A DNA stretch of 64,000 bases from Ptiloglossa arizonensis (taxonomy: Eukaryota; Arthropoda; Insecta; Hymenoptera; Colletidae): contig NW_027478969.1 in NCBI RefSeq assembly GCF_051014685.1, forward strand, positions 1-64,000, read 5' to 3'. The notes under the pieces are model-generated. The model was given only the letters and a program-made list of their open reading frames with translations, made no database searches and was not told the origin of the DNA. Positions 36,220-48,220 of the stretch are shown here, piece by piece. Position numbers and translations under genes: made by a program. Numbering within the stretch: the stretch's first letter is position 1; each line of letters starts with the position of its first letter.

Positions 36220-39019
36220 AACTAGAACGGCCTAGGGGAAAAGTGCGCATACCGTTGTAATCGGGCGATTTTCTACTTTCAGAAGCAACAGAAATTTTGC
36301 GGATTGGTCAATCCGTTCGCGAGATATGGCTGTTTGGAGGTAAGAAACGCTTGAGAAACTCAAAATTTTCGCAGTTCTGATGCTCGAAACGAATAACTAG
36401 AACGGCCTAGGGGAAAAATACACCTACCGTTGTAATCGGGCGAGTTTCTACTTTCAGATGCAACAGAAATTTTGCGGATTGATCAATCCGTTCGCGAGAT
36501 ATGGCAGTTTGGATGTAAGAAACTCTTGAGGAACTCAAAATTTTCGCAGTTCTGATGCTCGAAACGAACAACTGGAACGGCCTAGCGGAAAACTACACAT
36601 ACCGTTGTAATCGGGCGAGTTTCTACTTTCAGATGCAACAGAAACTTTGCTGATTGGTCATTCCGTTCGCGAGATATGGCAGTTTGGAGGTAAGAAACGC
36701 TTGAGAAACTCAAAATTTTCGCAGTTCTGATGCTCGAAACGAATAACTAGAACGGCCTAGGGGAAAAATACACCTACCGTTGTAATCGGGCGAGTTTCTA
36801 CTTTCAGATGCAACAGAAATTTTGCGGATTGATCAATCCGTTCGCGAGATATGGCAGTTTGGAGGTAAGAAACGCTTGAGAAACTCAAAATTTTCGCAGT
36901 TCTGATGCTCGAAACGAATAACTAGAACGGCCTAGGGGAAAAGTGCGCATACCGTTGTAATCGGGCGATTTTCTACTTTCAGAAGCAACAGAAATTTTGC
37001 GGATTGGTCAATCCGTTCGCGAGATATGGCAGTTTGGAGATAAGAAACGCTTGAGAAACTCGAAATTTTCGCAGTTCTGATGCTCGAAATGAATAACTGG
37101 AACGGCCTAGGGGAAAACTACACCAACCTTTGTAATCGGGCGAGTTTCTACTTTCAGATGCAACAGAAATTTTGCGGATTGATCAATCCGTTCGCGAGAT
37201 ATGGCAGTTTGTAGGTAAGAAACGCTTGAGAAACTCAAAATTTTCGCAGTTCTGATGCTCGAAACGAATAACTGGAACGCCCTAGGGGAAAACTGCGCAT
37301 ACCGTTGTAATCGGGCGATTTTCTACTTTCAGAAGCAACAGAAATTTTGCGGATTGGTCAATCCGTTCGCGAGATATGGCAGTTTGGAGATAAGAAACGC
37401 TTGAGAAACTCAAAATTTTCGCAGTTCTGATGCTCGAAACGAATAACTAGAACGGCCTAGGGGAAAAATACACCTACCGTTGTAATCGGGCGAGTTTCTA
37501 CTTTCAGATGCAACAGAAATTTTGCGGATTGATCAATCCGTTCGCGAGATATGGCAGTTTGGATGTAAGAAACTCTTGAGGAACTCAAAATTTTCGCAGT
37601 TCTGATGCTCGAAACGAACAACTGGAACGGCCTAGCGGAAAACTACACATACCGTTGTAATCGGGCGAGTTTCTACTTTCAGATGCAACAGAAACTTTGC
37701 TGATTGGTCATTCCGTTCGCGAGATATGGCAGTTTGGAGGTAAGAAACGCTTGAGAAACTCAAAATTTTCGCAGTTCTGATGCTCGAAACGAATAACTAG
37801 AACGGCCTAGGGGAAAAGTGCGCATACCGTTGTAATCGGGCGATTTTCTACTTTCAGAAGCAACAGAAATTTTGCGGATTGGTCAATCCGTTCGCGAGAT
37901 ATGGCAGTTTGGAGATAAGAAACGCTTGAGAAACTCGAAATTTTCGCAGTTCTGATGCTCGAAATGAATAATTGGAACGGCCTAGGGGAAAACTACACCA
38001 ACCTTTGTAATCGGGCGAGTTTCTACTTTCAGATGCAACAGAAATTTTGCGGATTGATCAATCCGTTCGCGAGATATGGCAGTTTGTAGGTAAGAAACGC
38101 TTGAGAAACTCAAAATTTTCGCAGTTCTGATGCTCGAAACGAATAACTGGAACGCCCTAGGGGAAAACTGCACATACCGTTGTAATCGGGCGAGTTTCTA
38201 CATTCAGATGCAACAGAAATTTTGCGGATTGATCAATCCGTTCGCGAGATATGGCAGTTTGGAGATAAGAAACGCTTGAGAAACTCAAAATTTTCGCAGT
38301 TCTGATGCTCGAAACGAACAACTGGAACGGCCTAGGGGAAAACTACACATACCGTTGTAATCGGGCGAGTTTCTACTTTCAGATGCAACAGAAACTATGC
38401 GGATTGGTCATTCCGTTCGCGAGATATGGCTGTTTGGAGGTAAGAAACGCTTGAGAAACTCAAAATTTTCGCAGTTCTGATGCTCGAAACGAATAACTAG
38501 AACGGCCTAGGGGAAAAATACACCTACCGTTGTAATCGGGCGAGTTTCTACTTTCAGATGCAACAGAAATTTTGCGGATTGATCAATCCGTTCGCGAGAT
38601 ATGGCAGTTTGGATGTAAGAAACTCTTGAGGAACTCAAAATTTTCGCAGTTCTGATGCTCGAAACGAACAACTGGAACGGCCTAGCGGAAAACTACACAT
38701 ACCGTTGTAATCGGGCGAGTTTCTACTTTCAGATGCAACAGAAACTTTGCTGATTGGTCATTCCGTTCGCGAGATATGGCAGTTTGGAGGTAAGAAACGC
38801 TTGAGAAACTCAAAATTTTCGCAGTTCTGATGCTCGAAACGAATAACTAGAACGGCCTAGGGGAAAAATACACCTACCGTTGTAATCGGGCGAGTTTCTA
38901 CTTTCAGATGCAACAGAAATTTTGCGGATTGATCAATCCGTTCGCGAGATATGGCAGTTTGGAGGTAAGAAACGCTTGAGAAACTCAAAATTTTCGCAGT
39001 TCTGATGCTCGAAACGAAT
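36220..39019. repeat. 16-mer HOR, copy 2 (2,800 bp)
   Basis: Copy of 33420-36219 with the AATAATTGG marker at 37968 and the same order of classes, ending with AATACACC/GGAGG at 38843 (pair of 36043). The next monomer (39018) shares its head with 36218 but has GGCAG..GGAGATAAG in place of GGCTG..GGAGG, so the repeat breaks inside it. Confidence 0.87.
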
Positions 39020-39469
39020 AACTAGAACGGCCTAGGGGAAAAGTGCGCATACCGTTGTAATCGGGCGATTTTCTACTTTCAGAAGCAACAGAAATTTTGC
39101 GGATTGGTCAATCCGTTCGCGAGATATGGCAGTTTGGAGATAAGAAACGCTTGAGAAACTCGAAATTTTCGCAGTTCTGATGCTCGAAATGAATAACTGG
39201 AACGGCCTAGGGGAAAACTACACCAACCTTTGTAATCGGGCGAGTTTCTACTTTCAGATGCAACAGAAATTTTGCGGATTGATCAATCCGTTCGCGAGAT
39301 ATGGCAGTTTGTAGGTAAGAAACGCTTGAGAAACTCAAAATTTACGCAGTTCTGATGCTCGAAACGAATAACTGGAACGCCCTAGGGGAAAACTGCACAT
39401 ACCGTTGTAATCGGGCGAGTTTCTACATTCAGATGCAACAGAAATTTTGCGGATTGATCAATCCGTTCG
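39020..39469. repeat. Short satellite bridge between 16-mer and 25-mer
   Basis: Roughly two and a half monomers (GTGCGC/AGAAGC, ACCAACC/GTAGG, CGCCCTAGG/ATTCAG) in the canonical domain C order. A private AAATTTACGCAG lies near 39340. No gene. Confidence 0.75.
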
Positions 39470-40240
39470 CGAGATATGGCAGTTTGGAGATAAGAAACGC
39501 TTGAGAAACTCAAAATTTTCGCAGTTCTGATGCTCGAAACGAACAACTGGAACGGCCTAGGGGAAAACTACACATACCGTTGTAATCGGGCGAGTTTCTA
39601 CTTTCAGATGCAACAGAAACTATGCGGATTGGTCATTCCGTTCGCGAGATATGGCAGTTTGGAGGTAAGAAACGCTTGAGAAACTCAAAATTTTCGCAGT
39701 TCTGATGCTCGAAACGAACAACTGGAACGGCCTAGCGGAAAACTACACATACCGTTGTAATCGGGCGAGTTTCTACTTTCAGATGCAACAGAAACTTTGC
39801 GGATTGGTCATTCCGTTCGCGAGATATGGCAGTTTGGAGGTAAGAAACGCTTGAGAAACTCAAAATTTTCGCAGTTCTGATGCTCGAAACGAATAACTAG
39901 AACGGCCTAGGGGAAAAGTGCGCATACCGTTGTAATCGGGCGATTTTCTACTTTCAGATGCAACAGAAACTATGCGGATTGGTCATTCCGTTCGCGAGAT
40001 ATGGCAGTTTGGAGGTAAGAAACGCTTGAGAAACTCAAAATTTTCGCAGTTCTGATGCTCGAAACGAATAACTAGAACGGCCTAGGGGAAAAGTGCGCAT
40101 ACCGTTGTAATCGGGCGATTTTCTACTTTCAGAAGCAACAGAAATTTTGCGGATTGGTCAATCCGTTCGCGAGATATGGCAGTTTGGAGATAAGAAACGC
40201 TTGAGAAACTCGAAATTTTCGCAGTTCTGATGCTCGAAAT

Positions 40241-41115
40241 GAATAACTGGAACGGCCTAGGGGAAAACTACACCAACCTTTGTAATCGGGCGAGTTTCTA
40301 CTTTCAGATGCAACAGAAATTTTGCGGATTGATCAATCCGTTCGCGAGATATGGCAGTTTGTAGGTAAGAAACGCTTGAGAAACTCAAAATTTTCGCAGT
40401 TCTGATGCTCGAAACGAATAACTGGAACGCCCTAGGGGAAAACTGCACATACCGTTGTAATCGGGCGAGTTTCTACATTCAGATGCAACAGAAATTTTGC
40501 GGATTGATCAATCCGTTCGCGAGATATGGCAGTTTGGAGATAAGAAACGCTTGAGAAACTCAAAATTTTCGCAGTTCTGATGCTCGAAACGAACAACTGG
40601 AACGGCCTAGGGGAAAACTACACATACCGTTGTAATCGGGCGAGTTTCTACTTTCAGATGCAACAGAAACTATGCGGATTGGTCATTCCGTTCGCGAGAT
40701 ATGGCAGTTTGGAGGTAAGAAACGCTTGAGAAACTCAAAATTTTCGCAGTTCTGATGCTCGAAACGAACAACTGGAACGGCCTAGCGGAAAACTACACAT
40801 ACCGTTGTAATCGGGCGAGTTTCTACTTTCAGATGCAACAGAAACTTTGCGGATTGGTCATTCCGTTCGCGAGATATGGCAGTTTGGAGGTAAGAAACGC
40901 TTGAGAAACTCAAAATTTTCGCAGTTCTGATGCTCGAAACGAATAACTAGAACGGCCTAGGGGAAAAGTGCGCATACCGTTGTAATCGGGCGATTTTCTA
41001 CTTTCAGAAGCAACAGAAATTTTGCGGATTGGTCAATCCGTTCGCGAGATATGGCTGTTTGGAGATAAGAAACGCTTGAGAAACTCGAAATTTTCGCAGT
41101 TCTGATGCTCGAAAT
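40241..41115. repeat. 5-mer core unit of domain C (875 bp)
   Basis: Clean example of the five-monomer unit that recurs through about 40-50 kb: (1) ACCAACCTTTG head with GTAGGTAAG; (2) CGCCCTAGG head with ACATTCAG; (3) AACAACTGG head with AACTATGCGG and GGTCATTCC; (4) AACAACTGG/TAGCGG head with AACTTTGCGG and GGTCATTCC; (5) GTGCGC head with GATTTTC, AGAAGC and CTCGAAATTTTCG. Monomers 1 and 2 carry the perfect 16-bp palindrome, 3 and 4 have it broken by CATTCC, and 5 has the near-palindromic G variant. ACCAACC monomers are spaced 875 or 1,750 bp apart from 40.2 to 51.6 kb. Confidence 0.88.
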
Positions 41116-41490
41116 GAATAACTGGAACGGCCTAGGGGAAAACTACACCAACCTTTGTAATCGGGCGAGTTTCTACTTTCAGATGCAACAGAAATTTTGC
41201 GGATTGATCAATCCGTTCGCGAGATATGGCAGTTTGTAGGTAAGAAACGCTTGAGAAACTCAAAATTTTCGCAGTTCTGATGCTCGAAACGAATAACTGG
41301 AACGCCCTAGGGGAAAACTACACATACCGTTGTAATCGGGCGAGTTTCTACATTCAGATGCAACAGAAATTTTGCGGATTGATCAATCCGTTCGCGAGAT
41401 ATGGCAGTTTGGAGATAAGAAACGCTTGAGAAACTCAAAATTTTCGCAGTTCTGATGCTCGAAACGAACAACTGGAACGGCCTAGGGGAA

Positions 41491-41500
41491 AACTAACACA
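41491..41500. other. Private 1-bp insertion in satellite monomer
   Basis: AACTACACATACC reads AACTAACACATACC here, one extra A. It is the only length gain I found in the window, and it is absent from the paired monomer of the second 25-mer copy (around 45870), so it arose after that duplication or is a sequencing or assembly error. Confidence 0.8.
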
Positions 41501-42210
41501 TACCGTTGTAATCGGGCGAGTTTCTACTTTCAGATGCAACAGAAACTATGCGGATTGGTCATTCCGTTCGCGAGATATGGCAGTTTGGAGGTAAGAAACG
41601 CTTGAGAAACTCAAAATTTTCGCAGTTCTGATGCTCGAAACGAATAACTGGAACGCCCTAGGGGAAAACTACACATACCGTTGTAATCGGGCGAGTTTCT
41701 ACATTCAGATGCAACAGAAATTTTGCGGATTGATCAATCCGTTCGCGAGATATGGCAGTTTGGAGGTAAGAAACGCTTGAGAAACTCAAAATTTTCGCAG
41801 TTCTGATGCTCGAAACGAATAACTAGAACGGCCTAGGGGAAAACTACACCTACCGTTGTAATCGGGCGAGTTTCTACTTTCAGATGCAACAGAAATTTTG
41901 CGGATTGATCAATCCGTTCGCGAGATATGGCAGTTTGGAGATAAGAAACGCTTGAGAAACTCAAAATTTTCGCAGTTCTGATGCTCGAAACGAATAACTA
42001 GAACGGCCTAGGGGAAACCTACACCTACCTTTGTAATCGGGCGAGTTTCTACTTTCAGATGCAACAGAAATTTTGCGGATTGGTCAATCCGTTCGCGAGA
42101 TATGGCAGTTTGGAGGTAAGAAACGCTTGAGAAACTCAAAATTTTCACTGTTCTGATGCTCGAAATGAATAACTGGAACGGCCTAGGGGAAAACTACACA
42201 TACCGTTGTA

Positions 42211-42220
42211 ATCGGCAAGT
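42211..42220. other. Private 1-bp deletion in satellite monomer
   Basis: AATCGGGCAAG reads AATCGGCAAG, one G lost from a GGG run. The paired monomer in the second 25-mer copy (around 46586) keeps GGG. Loss in a short homopolymer could also be a base-calling error. Confidence 0.75.
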
Positions 42221-43845
42221 TTCTACTTTCAGATGCAACAGAAATTTTGCGGATTGGTCAATCCGTTCGCGAGATATGGCTGTTTGGAGGTAAGAAACGC
42301 TTGAGAAACTCAAAATTTTCGCAGTTCTGATGCTCGAAACGAATAACTAGAACGGCCTAGGGGAAAAATACACCTACCGTTGTAATCGGGCGAGTTTCTA
42401 CTTTCAGATGCAACAGAAATTTTGCGGATTGATCAATCCGTTCGCGAGATATGGCAGTTTGGATGTAAGAAACTCTTGAGGAACTCAAAATTTTCGCAGT
42501 TCTGATGCTCGAAACGAACAACTGGAACGGCCTAGCGGAAAACTACACATACCGTTGTAATCGGGCGAGTTTCTACTTTCAGATGCAACAGAAACTTTGC
42601 GGATTGGTCATTCCGTTCGCGAGATATGGCAGTTTGGAGGTAAGAAACGCTTGAGAAACTCAAAATTTTCGCAGTTCTGATGCTCGAAACGAATAACTAG
42701 AACGGCCTAGGGGAAAAGTGCGCATACCGTTGTAATCGGGCGATTTTCTACTTTCAGAAGCAACAGAAATTTTGCGGATTGGTCAATCCGTTCGCGAGAT
42801 ATGGCAGTTTGGAGATAAGAAACGCTTGAGAAACTCGAAATTTTCGCAGTTCTGATGCTCGAAATGAATAACTGGAACGGCCTAGGGGAAAACTACACCA
42901 ACCTTTGTAATCGGGCGAGTTTCTACTTTCAGATGCAACAGAAATTTTGCGGATTGATCAATCCGTTCGCGAGATATGGCAGTTTGTAGGTAAGAAACGC
43001 TTGAGAAACTCAAAATTTTCGCAGTTCTGATGCTCGAAACGAATAACTGGAACGCCCTAGGGGAAAACTACACATACCGTTGTAATCGGGCGAGTTTCTA
43101 CATTCAGATGCAACAGAAATTTTGCGGATTGATCAATCCGTTCGCGAGATATGGCAGTTTGGAGATAAGAAACGCTTGAGAAACTCAAAATTTTCGCAGT
43201 TCTGATGCTCGAAACGAACAACTGGAACGGCCTAGGGGAAAACTACACATACCGTTGTAATCGGGCGAGTTTCTACTTTCAGATGCAACAGAAACTATGC
43301 GGATTGGTCATTCCGTTCGCGAGATATGGCAGTTTGGAGGTAAGAAACGCTTGAGAAACTCAAAATTTTCGCAGTTCTGATGCTCGAAACGAACAACTGG
43401 AACGGCCTAGCGGAAAACTACACATACCGTTGTAATCGGGCGAGTTTCTACTTTCAGATGCAACAGAAACTTTGCGGATTGGTCATTCCGTTCGCGAGAT
43501 ATGGCAGTTTGGAGGTAAGAAACGCTTGAGAAACTCAAAATTTTCGCAGTTCTGATGCTCGAAACGAATAACTAGAACGGCCTAGGGGAAAAGTGCGCAT
43601 ACCGTTGTAATCGGGCGATTTTCTACTTTCAGAAGCAACAGAAATTTTGCGGATTGGTCAATCCGTTCGCGAGATATGGCTGTTTGGAGATAAGAAACGC
43701 TTGAGAAACTCGAAATTTTCGCAGTTCTGATGCTCGAAATGAATAACTGGAACGGCCTAGGGGAAAACTACACCAACCTTTGTAATCGGGCGAGTTTCTA
43801 CTTTCAGATGCAACAGAAATTTTGCGGATTGATCAATCCGTTCGC

Positions 43846-46800
43846 GAGATATGGCAGTTTGGAGATAAGAAACGCTTGAGAAACTCAAAATTTTCGCAGT
43901 TCTGATGCTCGAAACGAACAACTGGAACGGCCTAGGGGAAAACTACACATACCGTTGTAATCGGGCGAGTTTCTACTTTCAGATGCAACAGAAACTATGC
44001 GGATTGGTCATTCCGTTCGCGAGATATGGCAGTTTGGAGGTAAGAAACGCTTGAGAAACTCAAAATTTTCGCAGTTCTGATGCTCGAAACGAACAACTGG
44101 AACGGCCTAGCGGAAAACTACACATACCGTTGTAATCGGGCGAGTTTCTACTTTCAGATGCAACAGAAACTTTGCGGATTGGTCATTCCGTTCGCGAGAT
44201 ATGGCAGTTTGGAGGTAAGAAACCCTTGAGAAACTCAAAATTTTCGCAGTTCTGATGCTCGAAACGAATAACTAGAACGGCCTAGGGGAAAAGTGCGCAT
44301 ACCGTTGTAATCGGGCGATTTTCTACTTTCAGATGCAACAGAAACTATGCGGATTGGTCATTCCGTTCGCGAGATATGGCAGTTTGGAGGTAAGAAACGC
44401 TTGAGAAACTCAAAATTTTCGCAGTTCTGATGCTCGAAACGAATAACTAGAACGGCCTAGGGGAAAAGTGCGCATACCGTTGTAATCGGGCGATTTTCTA
44501 CTTTCAGAAGCAACAGAAATTTTGCGGATTGGTCAATCCGTTCGCGAGATATGGCAGTTTGGAGATAAGAAACGCTTGAGAAACTCGAAATTTTCGCAGT
44601 TCTGATGCTCGAAATGAATAACTGGAACGGCCTAGGGGAAAACTACACCAACCTTTGTAATCGGGCGAGTTTCTACTTTCAGATGCAACAGAAATTTTGC
44701 GGATTGATCAATCCGTTCGCGAGATATGGCAGTTTGTAGGTAAGAAACGCTTGAGAAACTCAAAATTTTCGCAGTTCTGATGCTCGAAACGAATAACTGG
44801 AACGCCCTAGGGGAAAACTGCACATACCGTTGTAATCGGGCGAGTTTCTACATTCAGATGCAACAGAAATTTTGCGGATTGATCAATCCGTTCGCGAGAT
44901 ATGGCAGTTTGGAGATAAGAAACGCTTGAGAAACTCAAAATTTTCGCAGTTCTGATGCTCGAAACGAACAACTGGAACGGCCTAGGGGAAAACTACACAT
45001 ACCGTTGTAATCGGGCGAGTTTCTACTTTCAGATGCAACAGAAACTATGCGGATTGGTCATTCCGTTCGCGAGATATGGCAGTTTGGAGGTAAGAAACGC
45101 TTGAGAAACTCAAAATTTTCGCAGTTCTGATGCTCGAAACGAACAACTGGAACGGCCTAGCGGAAAACTACACATACCGTTGTAATCGGGCGAGTTTCTA
45201 CTTTCAGATGCAACAGAAACTTTGCGGATTGGTCATTCCGTTCGCGAGATATGGCAGTTTGGAGGTAAGAAACGCTTGAGAAACTCAAAATTTTCGCAGT
45301 TCTGATGCTCGAAACGAATAACTAGAACGGCCTAGGGGAAAAGTGCGCATACCGTTGTAATCGGGCGATTTTCTACTTTCAGAAGCAACAGAAATTTTGC
45401 GGATTGGTCAATCCGTTCGCGAGATATGGCTGTTTGGAGATAAGAAACGCTTGAGAAACTCGAAATTTTCGCAGTTCTGATGCTCGAAATGAATAACTGG
45501 AACGGCCTAGGGGAAAACTACACCAACCTTTGTAATCGGGCGAGTTTCTACTTTCAGATGCAACAGAAATTTTGCGGATTGATCAATCCGTTCGCGAGAT
45601 ATGGCAGTTTGTAGGTAAGAAACGCTTGAGAAACTCAAAATTTTCGCAGTTCTGATGCTCGAAACGAATAACTGGAACGCCCTAGGGGAAAACTACACAT
45701 ACCGTTGTAATCGGGCGAGTTTCTACATTCAGATGCAACAGAAATTTTGCGGATTGATCAATCCGTTCGCGAGATATGGCAGTTTGGAGATAAGAAACGC
45801 TTGAGAAACTCAAAATTTTCGCAGTTCTGATGCTCGAAACGAACAACTGGAACGGCCTAGGGGAAAACTACACATACCGTTGTAATCGGGCGAGTTTCTA
45901 CTTTCAGATGCAACAGAAACTATGCGGATTGGTCATTCCGTTCGCGAGATATGGCAGTTTGGAGGTAAGAAACGCTTGAGAAACTCAAAATTTTCGCAGT
46001 TCTGATGCTCGAAACGAATAACTGGAACGCCCTAGGGGAAAACTACACATACCGTTGTAATCGGGCGAGTTTCTACATTCAGATGCAACAGAAATTTTGC
46101 GGATTGATCAATCCGTTCGCGAGATATGGCAGTTTGGAGGTAAGAAACGCTTGAGAAACTCAAAATTTTCGCAGTTCTGATGCTCGAAACGAATAACTAG
46201 AACGGCCTAGGGGAAAACTACACCTACCGTTGTAATCGGGCGAGTTTCTACTTTCAGATGCAACAGAAATTTTGCGGATTGATCAATCCGTTCGCGAGAT
46301 ATGGCAGTTTGGAGATAAGAAACGCTTGAGAAACTCAAAATTTTCGCAGTTCTGATGCTCGAAACGAATAACTAGAACGGCCTAGGGGAAACCTACACCT
46401 ACCTTTGTAATCGGGCGAGTTTCTACTTTCAGATGCAACAGAAATTTTGCGGATTGGTCAATCCGTTCGCGAGATATGGCAGTTTGGAGGTAAGAAACGC
46501 TTGAGAAACTCAAAATTTTCACTGTTCTGATGCTCGAAATGAATAACTGGAACGGCCTAGGGGAAAACTACACATACCGTTGTAATCGGGCAAGTTTCTA
46601 CTTTCAGATGCAACAGAAATTTTGCGGATTGGTCAATCCGTTCGCGAGATATGGCTGTTTGGAGGTAAGAAACGCTTGAGAAACTCAAAATTTTCGCAGT
46701 TCTGATGCTCGAAACGAATAACTAGAACGGCCTAGGGGAAAAATACACCTACCGTTGTAATCGGGCGAGTTTCTACTTTCAGATGCAACAGAAATTTTGC

Positions 46801-48220
46801 GGATTGATCAATCCGTTCGCGAGATATGGCAGTTTGGATGTAAGAAACTCTTGAGGAACTCAAAATTTTCGCAGTTCTGATGCTCGAAACGAACAACTGG
46901 AACGGCCTAGCGGAAAACTACACATACCGTTGTAATCGGGCGAGTTTCTACTTTCAGATGCAACAGAAACTTTGCGGATTGGTCATTCCGTTCGCGAGAT
47001 ATGGCAGTTTGGAGGTAAGAAACGCTTGAGAAACTCAAAATTTTCGCAGTTCTGATGCTCGAAACGAATAACTAGAACGGCCTAGGGGAAAAGTGCGCAT
47101 ACCGTTGTAATCGGGCGATTTTCTACTTTCAGAAGCAACAGAAATTTTGCGGATTGGTCAATCCGTTCGCGAGATATGGCAGTTTGGAGATAAGAAACGC
47201 TTGAGAAACTCGAAATTTTCGCAGTTCTGATGCTCGAAATGAATAACTGGAACGGCCTAGGGGAAAACTACACCAACCTTTGTAATCGGGCGAGTTTCTA
47301 CTTTCAGATGCAACAGAAATTTTGCGGATTGATCAATCCGTTCGCGAGATATGGCAGTTTGTAGGTAAGAAACGCTTGAGAAACTCAAAATTTTCGCAGT
47401 TCTGATGCTCGAAACGAATAACTGGAACGCCCTAGGGGAAAACTACACATACCGTTGTAATCGGGCGAGTTTCTACATTCAGATGCAACAGAAATTTTGC
47501 GGATTGATCAATCCGTTCGCGAGATATGGCAGTTTGGAGATAAGAAACGCTTGAGAAACTCAAAATTTTCGCAGTTCTGATGCTCGAAACGAACAACTGG
47601 AACGGCCTAGGGGAAAACTACACATACCGTTGTAATCGGGCGAGTTTCTACTTTCAGATGCAACAGAAACTATGCGGATTGGTCATTCCGTTCGCGAGAT
47701 ATGGCAGTTTGGAGGTAAGAAACGCTTGAGAAACTCAAAATTTTCGCAGTTCTGATGCTCGAAACGAACAACTGGAACGGCCTAGCGGAAAACTACACAT
47801 ACCGTTGTAATCGGGCGAGTTTCTACTTTCAGATGCAACAGAAACTTTGCGGATTGGTCATTCCGTTCGCGAGATATGGCAGTTTGGAGGTAAGAAACGC
47901 TTGAGAAACTCAAAATTTTCGCAGTTCTGATGCTCGAAACGAATAACTAGAACGGCCTAGGGGAAAAGTGCGCATACCGTTGTAATCGGGCGATTTTCTA
48001 CTTTCAGAAGCAACAGAAATTTTGCGGATTGGTCAATCCGTTCGCGAGATATGGCTGTTTGGAGATAAGAAACGCTTGAGAAACTCGAAATTTTCGCAGT
48101 TCTGATGCTCGAAATGAATAACTGGAACGGCCTAGGGGAAAACTACACCAACCTTTGTAATCGGGCGAGTTTCTACTTTCAGATGCAACAGAAATTTTGC
48201 GGATTGATCAATCCGTTCGC
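43846..48220. repeat. 25-mer HOR, copy 2 (4,375 bp)
   Basis: Copy of 39470-43845. Pairs were checked monomer by monomer by class: ACCAACC at 44616, 45491, 47241 and 48116 match 40241, 41116, 42866 and 43741. The boundary lies inside the monomer at 43741, whose head is ACCAACC but whose tail is GGAGATAAG as in 39368, so it is a junction hybrid. AACCCTTGAG near 44222 is private to this copy. Confidence 0.9.

Larger units (their letters stand above)
39470..43845. repeat. 25-mer HOR, copy 1 (4,375 bp)
   Basis: Twenty-five monomers repeated at +4,375 bp, built largely from the 875-bp 5-mer. Shared markers include the hybrid monomer GATTTTCTACTTTCAGATG..AACTATGCGG at 39891 (pair of 44266), TTCACTG near 42146 (pair near 46520) and CCTACACCTACCTTTG at 41991 (pair of 46366). 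This copy alone carries a 1-bp insertion near 41495 and a 1-bp deletion near 42214, which cancel in length. Confidence 0.9.
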
